NCBI GenBank assembly: GCA_905221605.1 | Contig: CAJNDS010002471.1 | Location: 315,001-342,590, forward strand | DNA: 27,590 nucleotides | Direction of reading: 5' to 3' | From: Symbiodinium natans | Taxonomy: Eukaryota > Sar > Dinophyceae > Suessiales > Symbiodiniaceae | Part shown: positions 16,462 through 25,421 of the stretch, piece by piece | How the letters are laid out: every line of letters begins with the position of its first letter | Numbering within the stretch: position 1 is the first letter of the stretch | Position numbers and translations under genes: made by a program | Notes under the pieces: generated by a model | What the model saw: the letters and a program-made list of their open reading frames with translations, nothing else | Told to the model about the DNA's origin: nothing | Database searches by the model: none

Positions 16462-17276
16462 CCTAACCAAATCTGCTGCAGCCAGGGTGCATTAAAAGTG
16501 CTGGTGTAGCTGAGACCTGTCCCGTCACGCTCTGCTTGCTCCACCGGCCGCAGCTGCGCAACCGGCACGCCGTTGCGAGCTCCGCCGTCGTCGTACTTCA
16601 CCTGAGCCGGGCATGCGAATGATGGTGCTGCTCATTGCAGCTGTCAGCCGCCCTTTCAACACCGAACTGTGTCCACCCGATCTCGGATCAAAACTTGCCG
16701 GGGTTCACCCCGAATCCTGTTGTATCTGAGGTCCTGAGTTTTTGCCTAAATAATATATGATGTGCGCCGTTCCCCCTCCCCCCCCCCCCCCGAGAGGGGG
16801 GCCCAGGGACCCGCCGTGGCGCAACCACAAATGGTCATGCGCTTCGCGGCCCCCCCCGCCCCTCTCCGGTATGGTACCCCGGTGTGGTTGTGGTTCCAGG
16901 GATTTAGGGTTTCATGGCTTAGTTAGGTTTTCCGGGTTTCGGTTTCGGGTGTTAGGCTTCAGCTCTGATTTTTGCATAGGGCCAGGGTTTCGGGGCTTGG
17001 GGTCTTCGTGCTTATAGGGTTATAAGGTTTCGAGCTTTTTCGTATGGTTTGGGCTTAGGGCTTGAGGGCTACACCCGGCCCAAGGGCTTTAGACCCTCAG
17101 AGCGCCCCCCGCCTCCCCCCCCTCCCACCCGACCATAAGCAGATCCTGATGTGAAGTCTTCAGCTGAGCTGTTTCTGAAACAGAGCATCATGCGGCGGAA
17201 TCAGGCATAAACATCTGGATGGGTTGGGCGACATGGAGGCCGAGTAAAACGGAACGAACTCTACCGACACCTTTTT

Positions 17277-17278
<2 letters not shown>
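16462..17278. other. Non-telomeric stretch with C-rich runs and decayed telomeric words
   Basis: C-rich runs lie at 16772-16791, 16849-16861 and 17104-17129. From 16901 to 17070 the sequence is full of GGGTTT, GGGTTTCGG and AGGGCTT words, like a telomeric tract in advanced decay. A + frame (16757-17017) crosses these and is not credible. Confidence 0.45.

Positions 17279-17319
<41 letters not shown>
17279..17319. repeat. (CT)n microsatellite
   Basis: About 20 perfect CT units. Confidence 0.95.
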
Positions 17320-17321
<2 letters not shown>

Positions 17322-17692
17322 ACACAGGAGGTCCTCGAAGGTAACAACTTGTCCTGGCGAGTGTAAGGTCTCTTCAGCAACAAGCCAGCAAGCCTTAAGG
17401 CACGCTACGCCCTTTACTCCCAGATGCTGCTCTTCTGGGACTGCATGCAAAAGCGCATCCTAGGGAAGCTTAGGGAGACTTAGGAGCAGTAGGGAGTATT
17501 CGGGAACCTTGGGATATATACCGACCTTGAACCCCCCCTAAGAACTAAGAACCCTATAAGCTAAGGTCTCTGCGTCGCATTTGCCGCCATCATCGTGAAC
17601 TTTAGTGACCTGGGCCATGGCGTGCTGGAGGTGCACCGGAGAAGATGGATTCCCCCTCAGAGAGTCGAAGGTGCTAGTGAGATGTATTGAGC
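17320..17692. other. Non-telomeric stretch, nothing recognised
   Basis: A small repetitive patch of GCTTAGGGA-like words lies at 17464-17510 and resembles 10361-10390. No gene or foldback was recognised. Confidence 0.4.
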
Positions 17693-17764
17693 AAACCCTA
17701 AACCCTAAACCCTAAACCCTAAACCCTAAACCCTAAACCCTAAACCCTAAACCCTAAACCCTAA
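17693..17764 (-). repeat. CCCTAAA tract, 10 units
   Basis: A clean array. Confidence 0.95.
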
Positions 17765-17891
17765 CGCCCCCGTAAATGTTGGGAGAAGGGAGGGGAGGGA
17801 AGCCACCTAGAACCGAGAGAACTCAAGCCTTGCACTGCTGAGAGATGCCTATGGAGTATTCGACTTTGTATAGATGTAATATATATATACA

Positions 17892-18001
17892 CCCAGATCT
17901 TCCAAAACCCCTTAATTAAGGTATATAACTTAATTCCTAATAAGGATCCTTAGTATGAACTAGGGTATATTCCTTAAATAGGGGGTTTTGGAAGATCTGG
18001 G
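17892..18001. mobile_element. MITE family 2, copy 2 (110 bp), inserted in a TA repeat
   Basis: It has the same 20-bp terminal inverted repeats as the copy at 6048 (CCCAGATCTTCCAAAACCCC). TA-repeat sequence lies on both sides (17879-17890 and 18002-18015), and TAGATGTA occurs on both flanks, so it appears to have landed in a (TA)n tract. That makes the exact target duplication unreadable. Confidence 0.9.
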
Positions 18002-18043
18002 TATATATATATATAGATGTATATGGTGATCTTCCCTAAAGGA

Positions 18044-18109
18044 TGGTCCCTTTAGGGGTCTTCAATACAAAGCGGCCCCTCTAACTAAGGGTACTCCAAA
18101 AAAGGGACC
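18044..18109. mobile_element. Short foldback element
   Basis: GGTCCCTTTAGGGG (18044-18057) pairs with CCAAAAAAGGGACC (18096-18109). The loop is about 38 bp. It lies between the family 2 and family 6 elements, making a cluster of three elements within about 380 bp. Confidence 0.6.
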
Positions 18110-18175
18110 GCAATGTAGAGAACTATCCATATAAGCACACACGGGGGTATCTATAGAGGTCTTTACACATGTACT

Positions 18176-18268
18176 TTGGGATGTTCCCCCTTATACGAAG
18201 AGTCCTTAACAGCGATTCGAATAGGGGGTACGATCATCCCTATTAAGGACTGTCAGTATAAGGGGGAA
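18176..18268. mobile_element. MITE family 6, copy 3, right end replaced by telomeric repeat
   Basis: The left end is intact (TTGGGATGTTCCCCCTTATA). The right end AAGGACTGTCAGTATAAGGG reaches AGGGGGAA and then, instead of the expected CATCCCAA, becomes (CCCTAAA)n. Its short interior lacks the 29-bp array of the copy at 9406. Confidence 0.87.
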
Positions 18269-18613
18269 AACCCTAAACCCTAAACCCTAAACCCAAAACC
18301 CTAAACCGAAAATGTACTCATGGATGTACATAGCTTCATACTGGCCTTTCAAAGGACCTGGGCTCTGCAGGGCTTTACATGAGGGGTCCATGGCCCAGGG
18401 CTTAGAGTGGCTTAGGGTTCAGGGTTCAGAGTTCAGGGTTTAGGGTTCAGGGTTTAGGGTTTAGGGTTCAGGGTTTAGGGTTTAGGGCTTAGGGTTTAGG
18501 GTTCAGGGTTCAGGGTTTAGGGTTTAGGGTTTAGGGCTTAGGGTTTAGGGTTCAGGGTTTAGGGTTCAGGGTTCAGGGTTCAGGGTCTAGTGTTTAGGGT
18601 TTGGGGTTTGGGG
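18269..18613. repeat. Telomeric cassette: CCCTAAA 18269-18307, spacer 18308-18410, TTCAGGG-rich G tract 18411-18613
   Basis: The right tract is the longest in the window (about 200 bp). It alternates TTTAGGG with many TTCAGGG and CTTAGGG units, unlike the nearly pure tracts elsewhere. The spacer is about 100 bp. Confidence 0.9.
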
Positions 18614-18703
18614 GACTTCGTCGCCATGCTGCGATTCCCGTGGCGCACTTGCCCTTCGCCTTGGTCAAGTCGCGCACTTTCCTTAGCAGATCCCAAGTTG
18701 AGG

Positions 18704-18804
18704 TTTTAGGGTTTAGGGTTTAGGGTTTAGGGTTTAGGGTTTAGGGTTTAGGGTTTAGGGTTTAGGGCTTAGGGTTTAGATTTTAGGGTTTGGGGTTTAG
18801 GGGG
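18704..18804 (+). repeat. TTTAGGG tract, about 14 units
   Basis: Mostly perfect, ending with TTTGGGG and TTTAGGGG, which is also the start of the adjoining family 1 element. Confidence 0.93.
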
Positions 18805-18883
18805 TTTTAACGGTTAACCTTTGGGAATATAAGGGGAAGATATTAACCCAAGAGGGTTAAAGGTTACCTACTCTACTAGTAAG
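18800..18883. mobile_element. MITE-like family 1, copy 4, left end replaced by telomeric repeat
   Basis: The copy starts at TAGGGGTTTTAACGG; the outer CTCAGTTGTCCAGTACC block is missing and TTTAGGG repeats stand in its place. The shared TAGGGG could have served as microhomology. The right end CCTACTCTACTAGTAAG is kept. Confidence 0.85.
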
Positions 18884-20080
18884 CTAGAGATCTCTAGAGC
18901 CTGCTCCTTCAAGCCGGAGTTTTTTTTTTCCTGTGCCCGATCCTCCGGATCCCAAGTCCTCCACTCTCCAAGAGCAGTATCAGAAGAGTATCATAACAGC
19001 TCAAGTCACTGCTATGGTTGGGGAGGCGAGGATCTCAACAAAATTACTCACCTCGCCAGGCTCAGAGAAGAGGAGCGCCCCCCCCTAAGGTGTAGTCAGA
19101 AAAGCACCTCGTTGCTGAACTTAGGGTTCCATACATGTCGTTCCATGTCGTTCCTCAAGTCGTAGAATACCTGCCGCCTGTTGTACACAGTTGCACAAGT
19201 TGAACTTAATCCTCCCCATGTTGACCACCAGGGGGGTCAAGGAGTCGAGGAGCTCTTAAGCCTCGAAAAGTGAAGGAGGCCGGTCAAAATTCTATGAAAC
19301 CGCAAACCACTGCTTCGGCAGCTCAGGGTAGGCATTGCGTGTCACTTCAAAGGGTTCTTGATTTCAATATCGCTGAAGAATGAAGAAACATAACAGCAGC
19401 ACCCCAGAGAATTGCATGAACATCTGCAAGCAGGGATCTCATTGACCCGGAAGACGTGTGAAGACTCCGGTTCGTCATCCGCCTCCTGCAGAAAGGCCGA
19501 CGGATCTAAGGAACAGGAGCGCGAAACAAGAAGCCCCTGTATAGCTCGGCATCTCATACTCAAACGAAAGCCCTAAGCATGTGCGAGCAAGTGTTCGGAC
19601 TTGGATATTGGTAGCTCGGCGTTGACCTTTCATGGGGTTCCATTGGCGTGGGGGTTGCTCCATCTGCTCTATCTCGTTCCGTACCTCGTTCTGGTCGGCA
19701 TCATCATCCTGCGGCCAGCACTTGGGAACTGGCTGCTCACCACCGTGGCTTGAGAGCCTTCCTACAGTAACAACTTACAAAGATGAGTGCCGATGTGTTT
19801 AAAGTTTAAAGCATCTTTTAGAGCAGTGGCCATGTGCATGTCTGTCCCCGGACCCCTGAAACGGCTGTCTGACCATGACTGCTCCAGTCGCGCACCTTCT
19901 CGAGTTATGACATCAGAGCTGGCTCTGTGTGCACCTCCTCATCTTCTTCTTCGTCATCACCAAGCAGTTCCAAGGCGGCAACGCCTACCTCGTGGAACTA
20001 CGCTTGGGCACATGTTGCTCGGATGGCTATGATCTGAGACACAGGGTTTTGGAGCGGGCTTGTGGGGCACAGGCAAACTG
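18884..20080. other. Longest stretch free of telomeric tracts, no supportable gene
   Basis: Minus frames (19342-19563, 19475-19663) and + frames (19787-20032, 19929-20177) are short and unremarkable. A T run lies at 18921-18930. If exons without flanking telomeric repeats exist, this is a likely place, but nothing here can be identified by eye. Confidence 0.35.
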
Positions 20081-20123
20081 TGGGTTTCGGGTTTGGGGCT
20101 TAGGGTTTATAGGGCTTAGGGTT
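20081..20123 (+). repeat. Degenerate TTTAGGG tract
   Basis: Units include TTTCGGG, TTTGGGG, CTTAGGG and TTTATAGGG. It appears decayed. Confidence 0.7.
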
Positions 20124-20907
20124 GCAAGAACAAATTATAAGCACCTGAAGCTTCTCACTAGGCCGTCTAGCCCCTAGGGCCTGTGCACATAGAAACGTTG
20201 GCAAAGCAGGCGCACGGCATGTAGCTTCACTGGTCTGGCCCTCAAGCTTCCTGGCCTGGGGACTTGCACATCTCGCTTTTGCAACATAGAACTCCCTTGA
20301 AATGGAACCTTTTGAACTTAGAGCGCAAACCCCACCATGCCATGTGCCTCCATTCCAAGGATCCAAATACGACGATTTCAGTTTCGACCTAATTTCGACA
20401 AATATGACGGCTTTAAGATCCCAGGCGCTGAGAGTGTTGGACCGTCTGCACCAGATCCAAACTGAACCTCCAGGGCTGAGCAAGCGGCTGGTTTGTTAAT
20501 TTGGTGATACCCCTAAACCGCTCGGGGCTAGGAAAACCACCACCCCCTGTAGACTCTACGCAGCGAGACAATCACCCTAAACCAAAACCAAACCCGGCAT
20601 AAAAAACGCAGTGACGACCCTCGAAGGAAAAAACTTCAACAGACCTCTGGCTAACCCACACTGAGCCCTAGGAGTTCGCCCTTTAACCTCGGCTACCCAA
20701 ATTCTTACAATTCAGAGCGGAGGGTCTCGATTCTGAACTCAGTACACTCAGATCCTGACCGACCTCGCTAGCCCCTAAACCTGCAGGGGTTGAGTTGCAA
20801 CTATGGCGTCCATCCTCAGGACCCAAATCCACAAATGATCTAGGTCACTTGCTCAAGACCACAAGCCTGCCAGCTCGACATGAAAATGCTGCAAGCTTTC
20901 AATAAGG
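20124..20907. other. Non-telomeric stretch, weak exon candidate at 20302-20499
   Basis: A + frame (20302-20499) is open for 65 codons, contains YDDFSFDLISTNMTALRSQ and overlaps an opposite frame (20100-20483). It is unrecognised. Isolated telomere-like words occur at 20512-20518 and 20574-20597. Confidence 0.3.
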
Positions 20908-21008
20908 CTCAGTTGTCCAGTACCTAGGGGTTTTAAAGGTTAACCTTTGGGAATATAAGGGGAATGTACTAACCCAAAAAGGTTAAAGGTTACCTACTCT
21001 ACTACTCA
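20908..21008. mobile_element. MITE-like family 1, copy 5 (101 bp)
   Basis: Nearly identical to the copy at 10238: the only difference I can see is ATGTACTAACCC in place of ATGTATTAACCC. Such identity implies recent movement. Confidence 0.92.
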
Positions 21009-21114
21009 GAAGGGATGAAGTTCTGCTGGGGGCTGTGGGGCGCAAACGAACGGATGGGGCCTCTACCAGCTGCTTGCCCTCCTTCCTCAGATGTGACTGC
21101 GCTCTCCGTCTTCC

Positions 21115-21187
21115 CCAAACCCTAAACCCTAAACCCTAAACCCTAAACCCTAAACCCTAAACCCTAAACCCTAAACCCTAAACCCTA
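21115..21187 (-). repeat. CCCTAAA tract, 10 units
   Basis: A clean array. Confidence 0.95.
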
Positions 21188-21507
21188 GCAGGCCCTAGCA
21201 TGTGCATGAAGCCAAAAAACTTACGGAAATCTGCAACTTCGAGAGTCGAGTATAGGCATGACACACGGGACACACGGCCTGCAGCCAAAGCCACCGCCCG
21301 CTGACCAGAGACTCCAGACCGAGGACCCTACATTACACATTAGGGCCGGGGGGGGGGGGGGGCAGCTGCGCAAGAGTCAATTGTTCATAGACTTCATGGA
21401 ACTTCTAAGCCCCTTCATGCTCTCTGGGCGATCTCGAGTCTGGGGGAAAGAGCGCCGCTGAACTCTTCTGGGAATCCCTTGAACCCAGACTCGGACAAGC
21501 TCGGAAT
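21188..21507. other. Non-telomeric stretch with poly-G run
   Basis: A run of 15 G lies at 21348-21362 inside a + frame (21258-21461) that reads it as glycine. No gene was recognised. Confidence 0.4.
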
Positions 21508-21574
21508 CCCTAAACTGTAACCCTAAACCCTAAACCCGAAACCCTAATCCCTAAACCCTAAACCCTAAACCCTC
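21508..21574 (-). repeat. CCCTAAA tract with variants
   Basis: Contains CTGTAACC, CCCGAAA and CCCTAAT variants in its left half; the right half is regular. Confidence 0.88.
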
Positions 21575-21704
21575 AACAATGAGTTCGAAGCAGGCCCAGC
21601 TGCATCTGCACAGTCTTCACGCGACCTGTCTGACCCAGGAAGGCCTTGGATGAGGATGGGCTAATTAGGCCTCAAAATCCCCCAGAATGAGCCCGATAAA
21701 GGGG

Positions 21705-21755
21705 CCTAAACCCTAACCCTAAACCCTAAACCCTAAACCCTAAACCCTAAACCCT
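21705..21755 (-). repeat. CCCTAAA tract, 7 units
   Basis: A clean array with one CCCTAA (6-bp) unit. Confidence 0.93.
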
Positions 21756-21791
21756 GCTTTGAGGGAGTATAGGCCATAACAGCCCATCCTG

Positions 21792-21861
21792 GCCCCTTAG
21801 AACCTTAATAAATCAATGAAAAATATGTATCATATCCTCTTGGGTTTCATATCAGCAAAAA

Positions 21862-21901
<40 letters not shown>

Positions 21902-21934
21902 AATAAATGAATAAATAAATATATATATATATAC

Positions 21935-21968
<34 letters not shown>

Positions 21969-22012
21969 TTATAACAACTCCCAAGGGAGATATAGACATA
22001 AAATAAAGGGCG
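21792..22012. mobile_element. MITE-like family 3, copy 3, expanded by TA repeats
   Basis: It starts CCCCTTAGAACCTTAATAAA, with TATCCTCTTGGG on the left and CCCAAGGGAGATA on the right, as in the copy at 14601. The loop between them has grown to more than 110 bp by TA microsatellite expansion (21864-21973). Confidence 0.85.
21864..21973. repeat. (TA)n microsatellite with TAAA/TACA interruptions
   Basis: Two TA blocks are separated by a short AAATAAATGAATAAATAAAT patch. Confidence 0.95.
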
Positions 22013-22028
22013 CCTTAAGAGTTAGAAC

Positions 22029-22057
22029 AGGGTTTTGGGTTCAGGGTTTAGGGTTTC
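22029..22057 (+). repeat. Degenerate TTTAGGG tract
   Basis: Units GGGTTTT, GGGTTCA, GGGTTTA and GGGTTTC; it begins about 17 bp after the family 3 element. Confidence 0.75.
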
Positions 22058-22472
22058 CGAAACTAGGGGTACCTTATTCGGGTCCTGATTATAAAGGAAT
22101 CCGACTATTTAATTGGGTAACAAATACGGGGCCTAAAGGGGGGGGGGGGGGGGGGGCGCCGGGGTGCAACCATACATACCCTCCAAGGATTAATATAGAT
22201 AGGGTACCTCATGCCCTCATTCCCTACTTCAGAACCAGCCAGATTAAGAGACACACTTGCCCTTTGAGCACAAACGTCAGGAAAGTCTAGCAGCGATCCC
22301 ACTTCGATGCACGGGCCCCCCTAGCAAACCGTAGCCCACTGTTTAGGGCTTAGGGCACTTTGCATGAACATTGCACGGACTTTTTGTTGTTAAAGCCAGG
22401 ATTAGATCTTGGATCGGCGCGATGTCCGATTTGTTGTTCGATAATGTCGACTTCAATACGGTTGTCGGCTCG
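22058..22472. other. Non-telomeric stretch with a 19-bp poly-G run
   Basis: The run of G lies at 22138-22156. AGGGGTACCTTAT (22064) and its approximate inverse (ATAGGGTACCTCAT near 22198) hint at a decayed foldback around it. A minus frame (22105-22302) reads the G run as proline and is not credible. Confidence 0.4.
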
Positions 22473-22530
22473 TAAACCCTAAAACCCAAACCCTAAACCC
22501 TAAACCCTAAACCTAAACCCTAAACCCTAT
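22473..22530 (-). repeat. CCCTAAA tract, 8 irregular units
   Basis: Includes CCCTAAAA, CCCAAA and CCTAAA length variants. Confidence 0.9.
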
Positions 22531-22640
22531 ACGATTCGCCGACTCTCCGGCCTGGCCCCACAAGCCATGTCGAAATCGAAACAAAATCACCAACGAAGTG
22601 CCAAGCAAGCGCATGAGATCCATATCACCGCATCCGAAAT

Positions 22641-22700
22641 ACCCTAAACCCTAAACCCTAAACCCTAAACCCTAAACCCGAAACCCTAAACCCTAAACCC
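22641..22700 (-). repeat. CCCTAAA tract, 8 units
   Basis: One CCCGAAA variant; otherwise regular. Confidence 0.93.
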
Positions 22701-23070
22701 CGCAAGCCCGCCACCAGCTGACACAGCCTGTCGAGGACCTGCCGAAGTCTCGGAGAATGGGGTGTCGGACCATCATCTGAAGTCTCCCCCAGGGACGCAT
22801 GGGCGCACAAGAAAACATGCCAACCCCCGCAACGAGTAGTCTCTAAGTATCAAAGAGCCCATGAAGACCTGGACTAACCGATGACAAAAAAAACGAGCAA
22901 AAAGCACCGGAACGAAACAAACAAACTTTCCAGAAAGTCACCTGGCAACAACGGAACTAAACTCGCGCAGTCGGGAGTCACTGTGGGAAGATTCCCACTG
23001 GAGCCCCACGTCGGAGAGAGCCTGTGGGCGGTCGCTGGCTTGCTTTGGGGCTTTGATAAGAACTGTAAGG
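22701..23070. other. Non-telomeric stretch, nothing recognised
   Basis: Frames on both strands (22881-23078 plus and 22874-23152 minus) overlap, and the minus one crosses into the family 7 element. No domain was recognised. Confidence 0.4.
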
Positions 23071-23071
23071 C

Positions 23072-23241
23072 TTGGTAGCCCGGCAACCATTTTTTAATAA
23101 TAAGGGCACCCTTTTTTGGGGTTGGTTGTTTTATAAGGGAAACCATAACCAAAATAAGAGCACCCTTTTTGGGGTTGGTTGTTTTATAAGGGAAACCATA
23201 ACAAAAAAAAAAAAGGTAAAGGAAAACCGCTGGGCTACCAA
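23072..23241. mobile_element. MITE-like family 7 with internal 54-bp tandem
   Basis: Terminal inverted repeats TTGGTAGCCCGGC and GCTGGGCTACCAA (13 bp, one mismatch) enclose an A-rich interior. Inside, a 54-bp unit (GCACCCTTTTTTGGGG.. ..CCATAACCAAAATAAG) begins at 23106 and again at 23160. The ends could act as splice sites, TTG|GTAGCC at the left and CTACCAAG| at the right. One copy only, non-coding. Confidence 0.8.
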
Positions 23242-23294
23242 GAAGCGCATTGCTTGTGAACTGCCCCTTCCACGTCTTATTGAGTTATTGCTGC

Positions 23295-23339
23295 TTAGGG
23301 TTTAGGGTTTAGGGTTTAGGGTTTAGGGTTTAGGGTTTA
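23295..23339 (+). repeat. TTTAGGG tract, 6 units
   Basis: A clean array. Confidence 0.94.
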
Positions 23340-23592
23340 CCCCCTCCATACATACTAAGCTTCTGAAGCCCTACCGCTTGCCAAGCACGAGGCCAAGACA
23401 AGAGCCCGTTGTAGCCCGTTGCTTCCTATCAGCACTAGGTGGGGCAGAAAAAACAATAGGTTCAGAAGGTTGGGGTCTCGACCATGGCACAGAAATCCCG
23501 AAACACTGGCAGATTCTCCTAGGCCCCAGTACGGCAGCCTTATGTGAGGGCTAACGCCATGGCTCCGTCGTCCCATGCAGTCACCGAAGACT

Positions 23593-23768
23593 CTAAACCC
23601 TAAACCCTAAACCGTAAACCCTGAACCCAGGATGGCCTAAGCCGGCTATAGCCCAGCCTTCTTCACATCGGCGCTCACGCTGCTGAGTCGGACAGCATCC
23701 CCTATGAAGAGTTCCTGCGGGGTTTAGGGTTTAGGGTTTTTAGGGTTTAGAGCTTAGGGTTTAGGGTA
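23593..23768. repeat. Telomeric cassette: CCCTAAA 23593-23628, spacer 23629-23719, TTTAGGG 23720-23768
   Basis: The left tract ends with CCGTAAA and CCCTGAA variants. The spacer is about 91 bp, followed by CTGCGG|GGTTTAG. The right tract contains TTTTTAGGG and GAGCTTAGGG interruptions. Confidence 0.87.
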
Positions 23769-24071
23769 AGTTCGGAATGGAGTGGGGCCGATAGAAGCGA
23801 TAGAGAGAAAGTTGCAGACTAAGCCTTGCAGGCTCTACCCTCATCTATATAAAAAAAAAAACAAGCACGCAAACAAATAAATACATACATATAGGGATAG
23901 AAATGAAAACCTGCAGATGTATGTATATATATATATGTGTATATCTGTATATGTAAGGCGTACCTATGATGTGTAGCTTGCCAAGCCCCAATGTCTCAAC
24001 CGTCCGTGCCGAAAGCTCAGAGGGAAGGCAAGCAGTTGTTCAGGTGTTCGCTCTTCGGAGGTGGCTTCGAA
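23769..24071. other. Non-telomeric stretch with AT-rich hairpin-prone patch
   Basis: The patch 23846-23955 contains ATACATACATATA and, 25 bp on, TGTATGTATATATATATATG, which are nearly complementary. Nothing coding was recognised. Confidence 0.6.
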
Positions 24072-24352
24072 CTCTAAACCCTAAACCCTAAACCCTAAAC
24101 CCTAAACCCTAAACCCTAAACCCTAAACCCTAAACCCTAACCTTATAAACCCTAAACCCTAAACCCTAAAATGGGGTTAACGGGGGAAACAACTTGGCGG
24201 GGGGGAAGGATCGGTGGCACCGACAGAGGCCTCAAAGTGTTACAACTTAAGAACCGCGAGCTCTGCCTGAAGCCTCAACTGTCAGCCACCGCGCGGTTTA
24301 GGATTTAGGGTTTGGGGTTTGGGGTTTGGGGTTTGGGGTTTAGGGTTTAGGG
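24072..24352. repeat. Telomeric cassette: CCCTAAA 24072-24170, spacer 24171-24294, TTTAGGG/TTTGGGG 24295-24352
   Basis: The left tract has about 13 units with one CCTTATAAA interruption. The spacer is about 124 bp with GGGG-rich patches. The right tract carries four consecutive TTTGGGG units bounded by TTTAGGG. Confidence 0.9.
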
Positions 24353-24715
24353 ACCTCCCCTATGTGAGAAAACCCTGAAGTGCCATGTTACGTTGTCTTC
24401 TGTTTTGGTTCACAAGTCTCCCAGATTAGGCCCCTAATTACTAGGGCTACAGATCTTCGGGCCTCAGGCCAGATGAATCAATGAAGCCCCGAGCGCCTCC
24501 TCTTCCTCCGCCTTCTCTTCTCCTTCTGCCTGCTTTGAGAGCTTGATGGATGGCGCTCTTGTAGTAAGACACGAATTAGAGCGACAACGTACACAAAAGG
24601 TCCTCCATCACCCCAAAAACTGAACCTCGGCTTCATCCTTTTCTCTCTGTCTCTCTGTCTGTCTCTGTCACTTTTTTCCACTCTTCTTATTCTTCTTCTT
24701 CTTCGGAGCTTGAAG
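24353..24715. other. Non-telomeric stretch with CT/CTT simple repeats
   Basis: CTCTGTCTCTCTGTCTGTCT (24643-24667) and CTTCTT runs dominate the right half. A minus frame (24478-24726) is Arg/Lys-rich only because of these repeats. Confidence 0.5.
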
Positions 24716-24996
24716 GGCGCAGGCACACTCTTCTTCTTCTTCTGCTGGGCACAGGGGTGACCCCCGGCGCTCTAGGCGCGCCCGAGGGTGAGTCAGGTCC
24801 GTTGACACCACTACGACAGGCGCTTACTCGGTTGGGCACTCCATCCATCAGTGAGCGCAGGCACACACTCTCTTCTTCTTCTTCTTCTTCTTCTTCTTCT
24901 TCTTCTTCTTCTTCTTCTTCTTCTTCTTCTTCTTCTTCTTCTGCTCGGCATAGGGGAAGCCCCCCCGCGCACTGGGCGCGCCCGAGGCTGAGTTAG
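24716..24996. repeat. Duplicated cassette with (CTT)n, about 24 units in copy 2
   Basis: Copy 1 (24716-24798) and copy 2 (24855-24996) share GCGCAGGCACAC, a CTT run, TTCTGCTSGGCAYAGGGG and GGCGCGCCCGAGG followed by TGAGT. The CTT run is short in copy 1 and about 73 bp in copy 2 (24870-24942). Diverged relatives with CT runs may follow at 25163 and 25319. Confidence 0.85.
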
Positions 24997-25170
24997 GTGC
25001 GTGTGTGAGAATGTTCGGAGGGATTTTGCTTCCCGGTTGAGTTGAGTGCTGTAGTTTCCCGCCTTGTTGGCGGCAACCCCCGCGCTTTGAAACTCCCTCG
25101 TGAAACGCCGTGCTTCCCCCTTCTCAACGAGTCGCCATCAACGAAGGGTTTCGGAAAAACAGTATGCACA

Positions 25171-25171
<1 letters not shown>

Positions 25172-25207
<36 letters not shown>
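25172..25207. repeat. (CT)n microsatellite
   Basis: About 17 CT units preceded by GCACACA, as in the upstream CTT cassettes. Confidence 0.95.
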
Positions 25208-25211
<4 letters not shown>

Positions 25212-25395
25212 TTCTTCTGTACCCCTGAGGGCCGAGGGGGAGCCCGATAGTCCACCGTGCACGCGATTCGTTACCGGAATCCCAATGTGGGAGACCGTGT
25301 TGTGACTGGATAGTTTTATTGCTCTTCGTCTTCTTCTACCGGGCATGGAGGACAGGGCAGAAGCCCCTGAACCTCCGCGCGCAGTTTTTTGTCTC

Positions 25396-25421
25396 GCTCT
25401 CTCTCTCTCTCTCTCTCTCTC
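25396..25421. repeat. (CT)n microsatellite
   Basis: About 13 CT units. The overlapping minus frame (24993-25523) that reads both CT runs as RERERER is low complexity. Confidence 0.95.

Noticed and set aside
22322-22340. Dinoflagellate spliced-leader fragment (CCGTAGCC)
   Set aside because: Only the first eight bases match; the rest of the leader is absent.
24757-24996. Poly-serine protein
   Set aside because: The serine run is the translated (CTT)n microsatellite inside a duplicated non-coding cassette.
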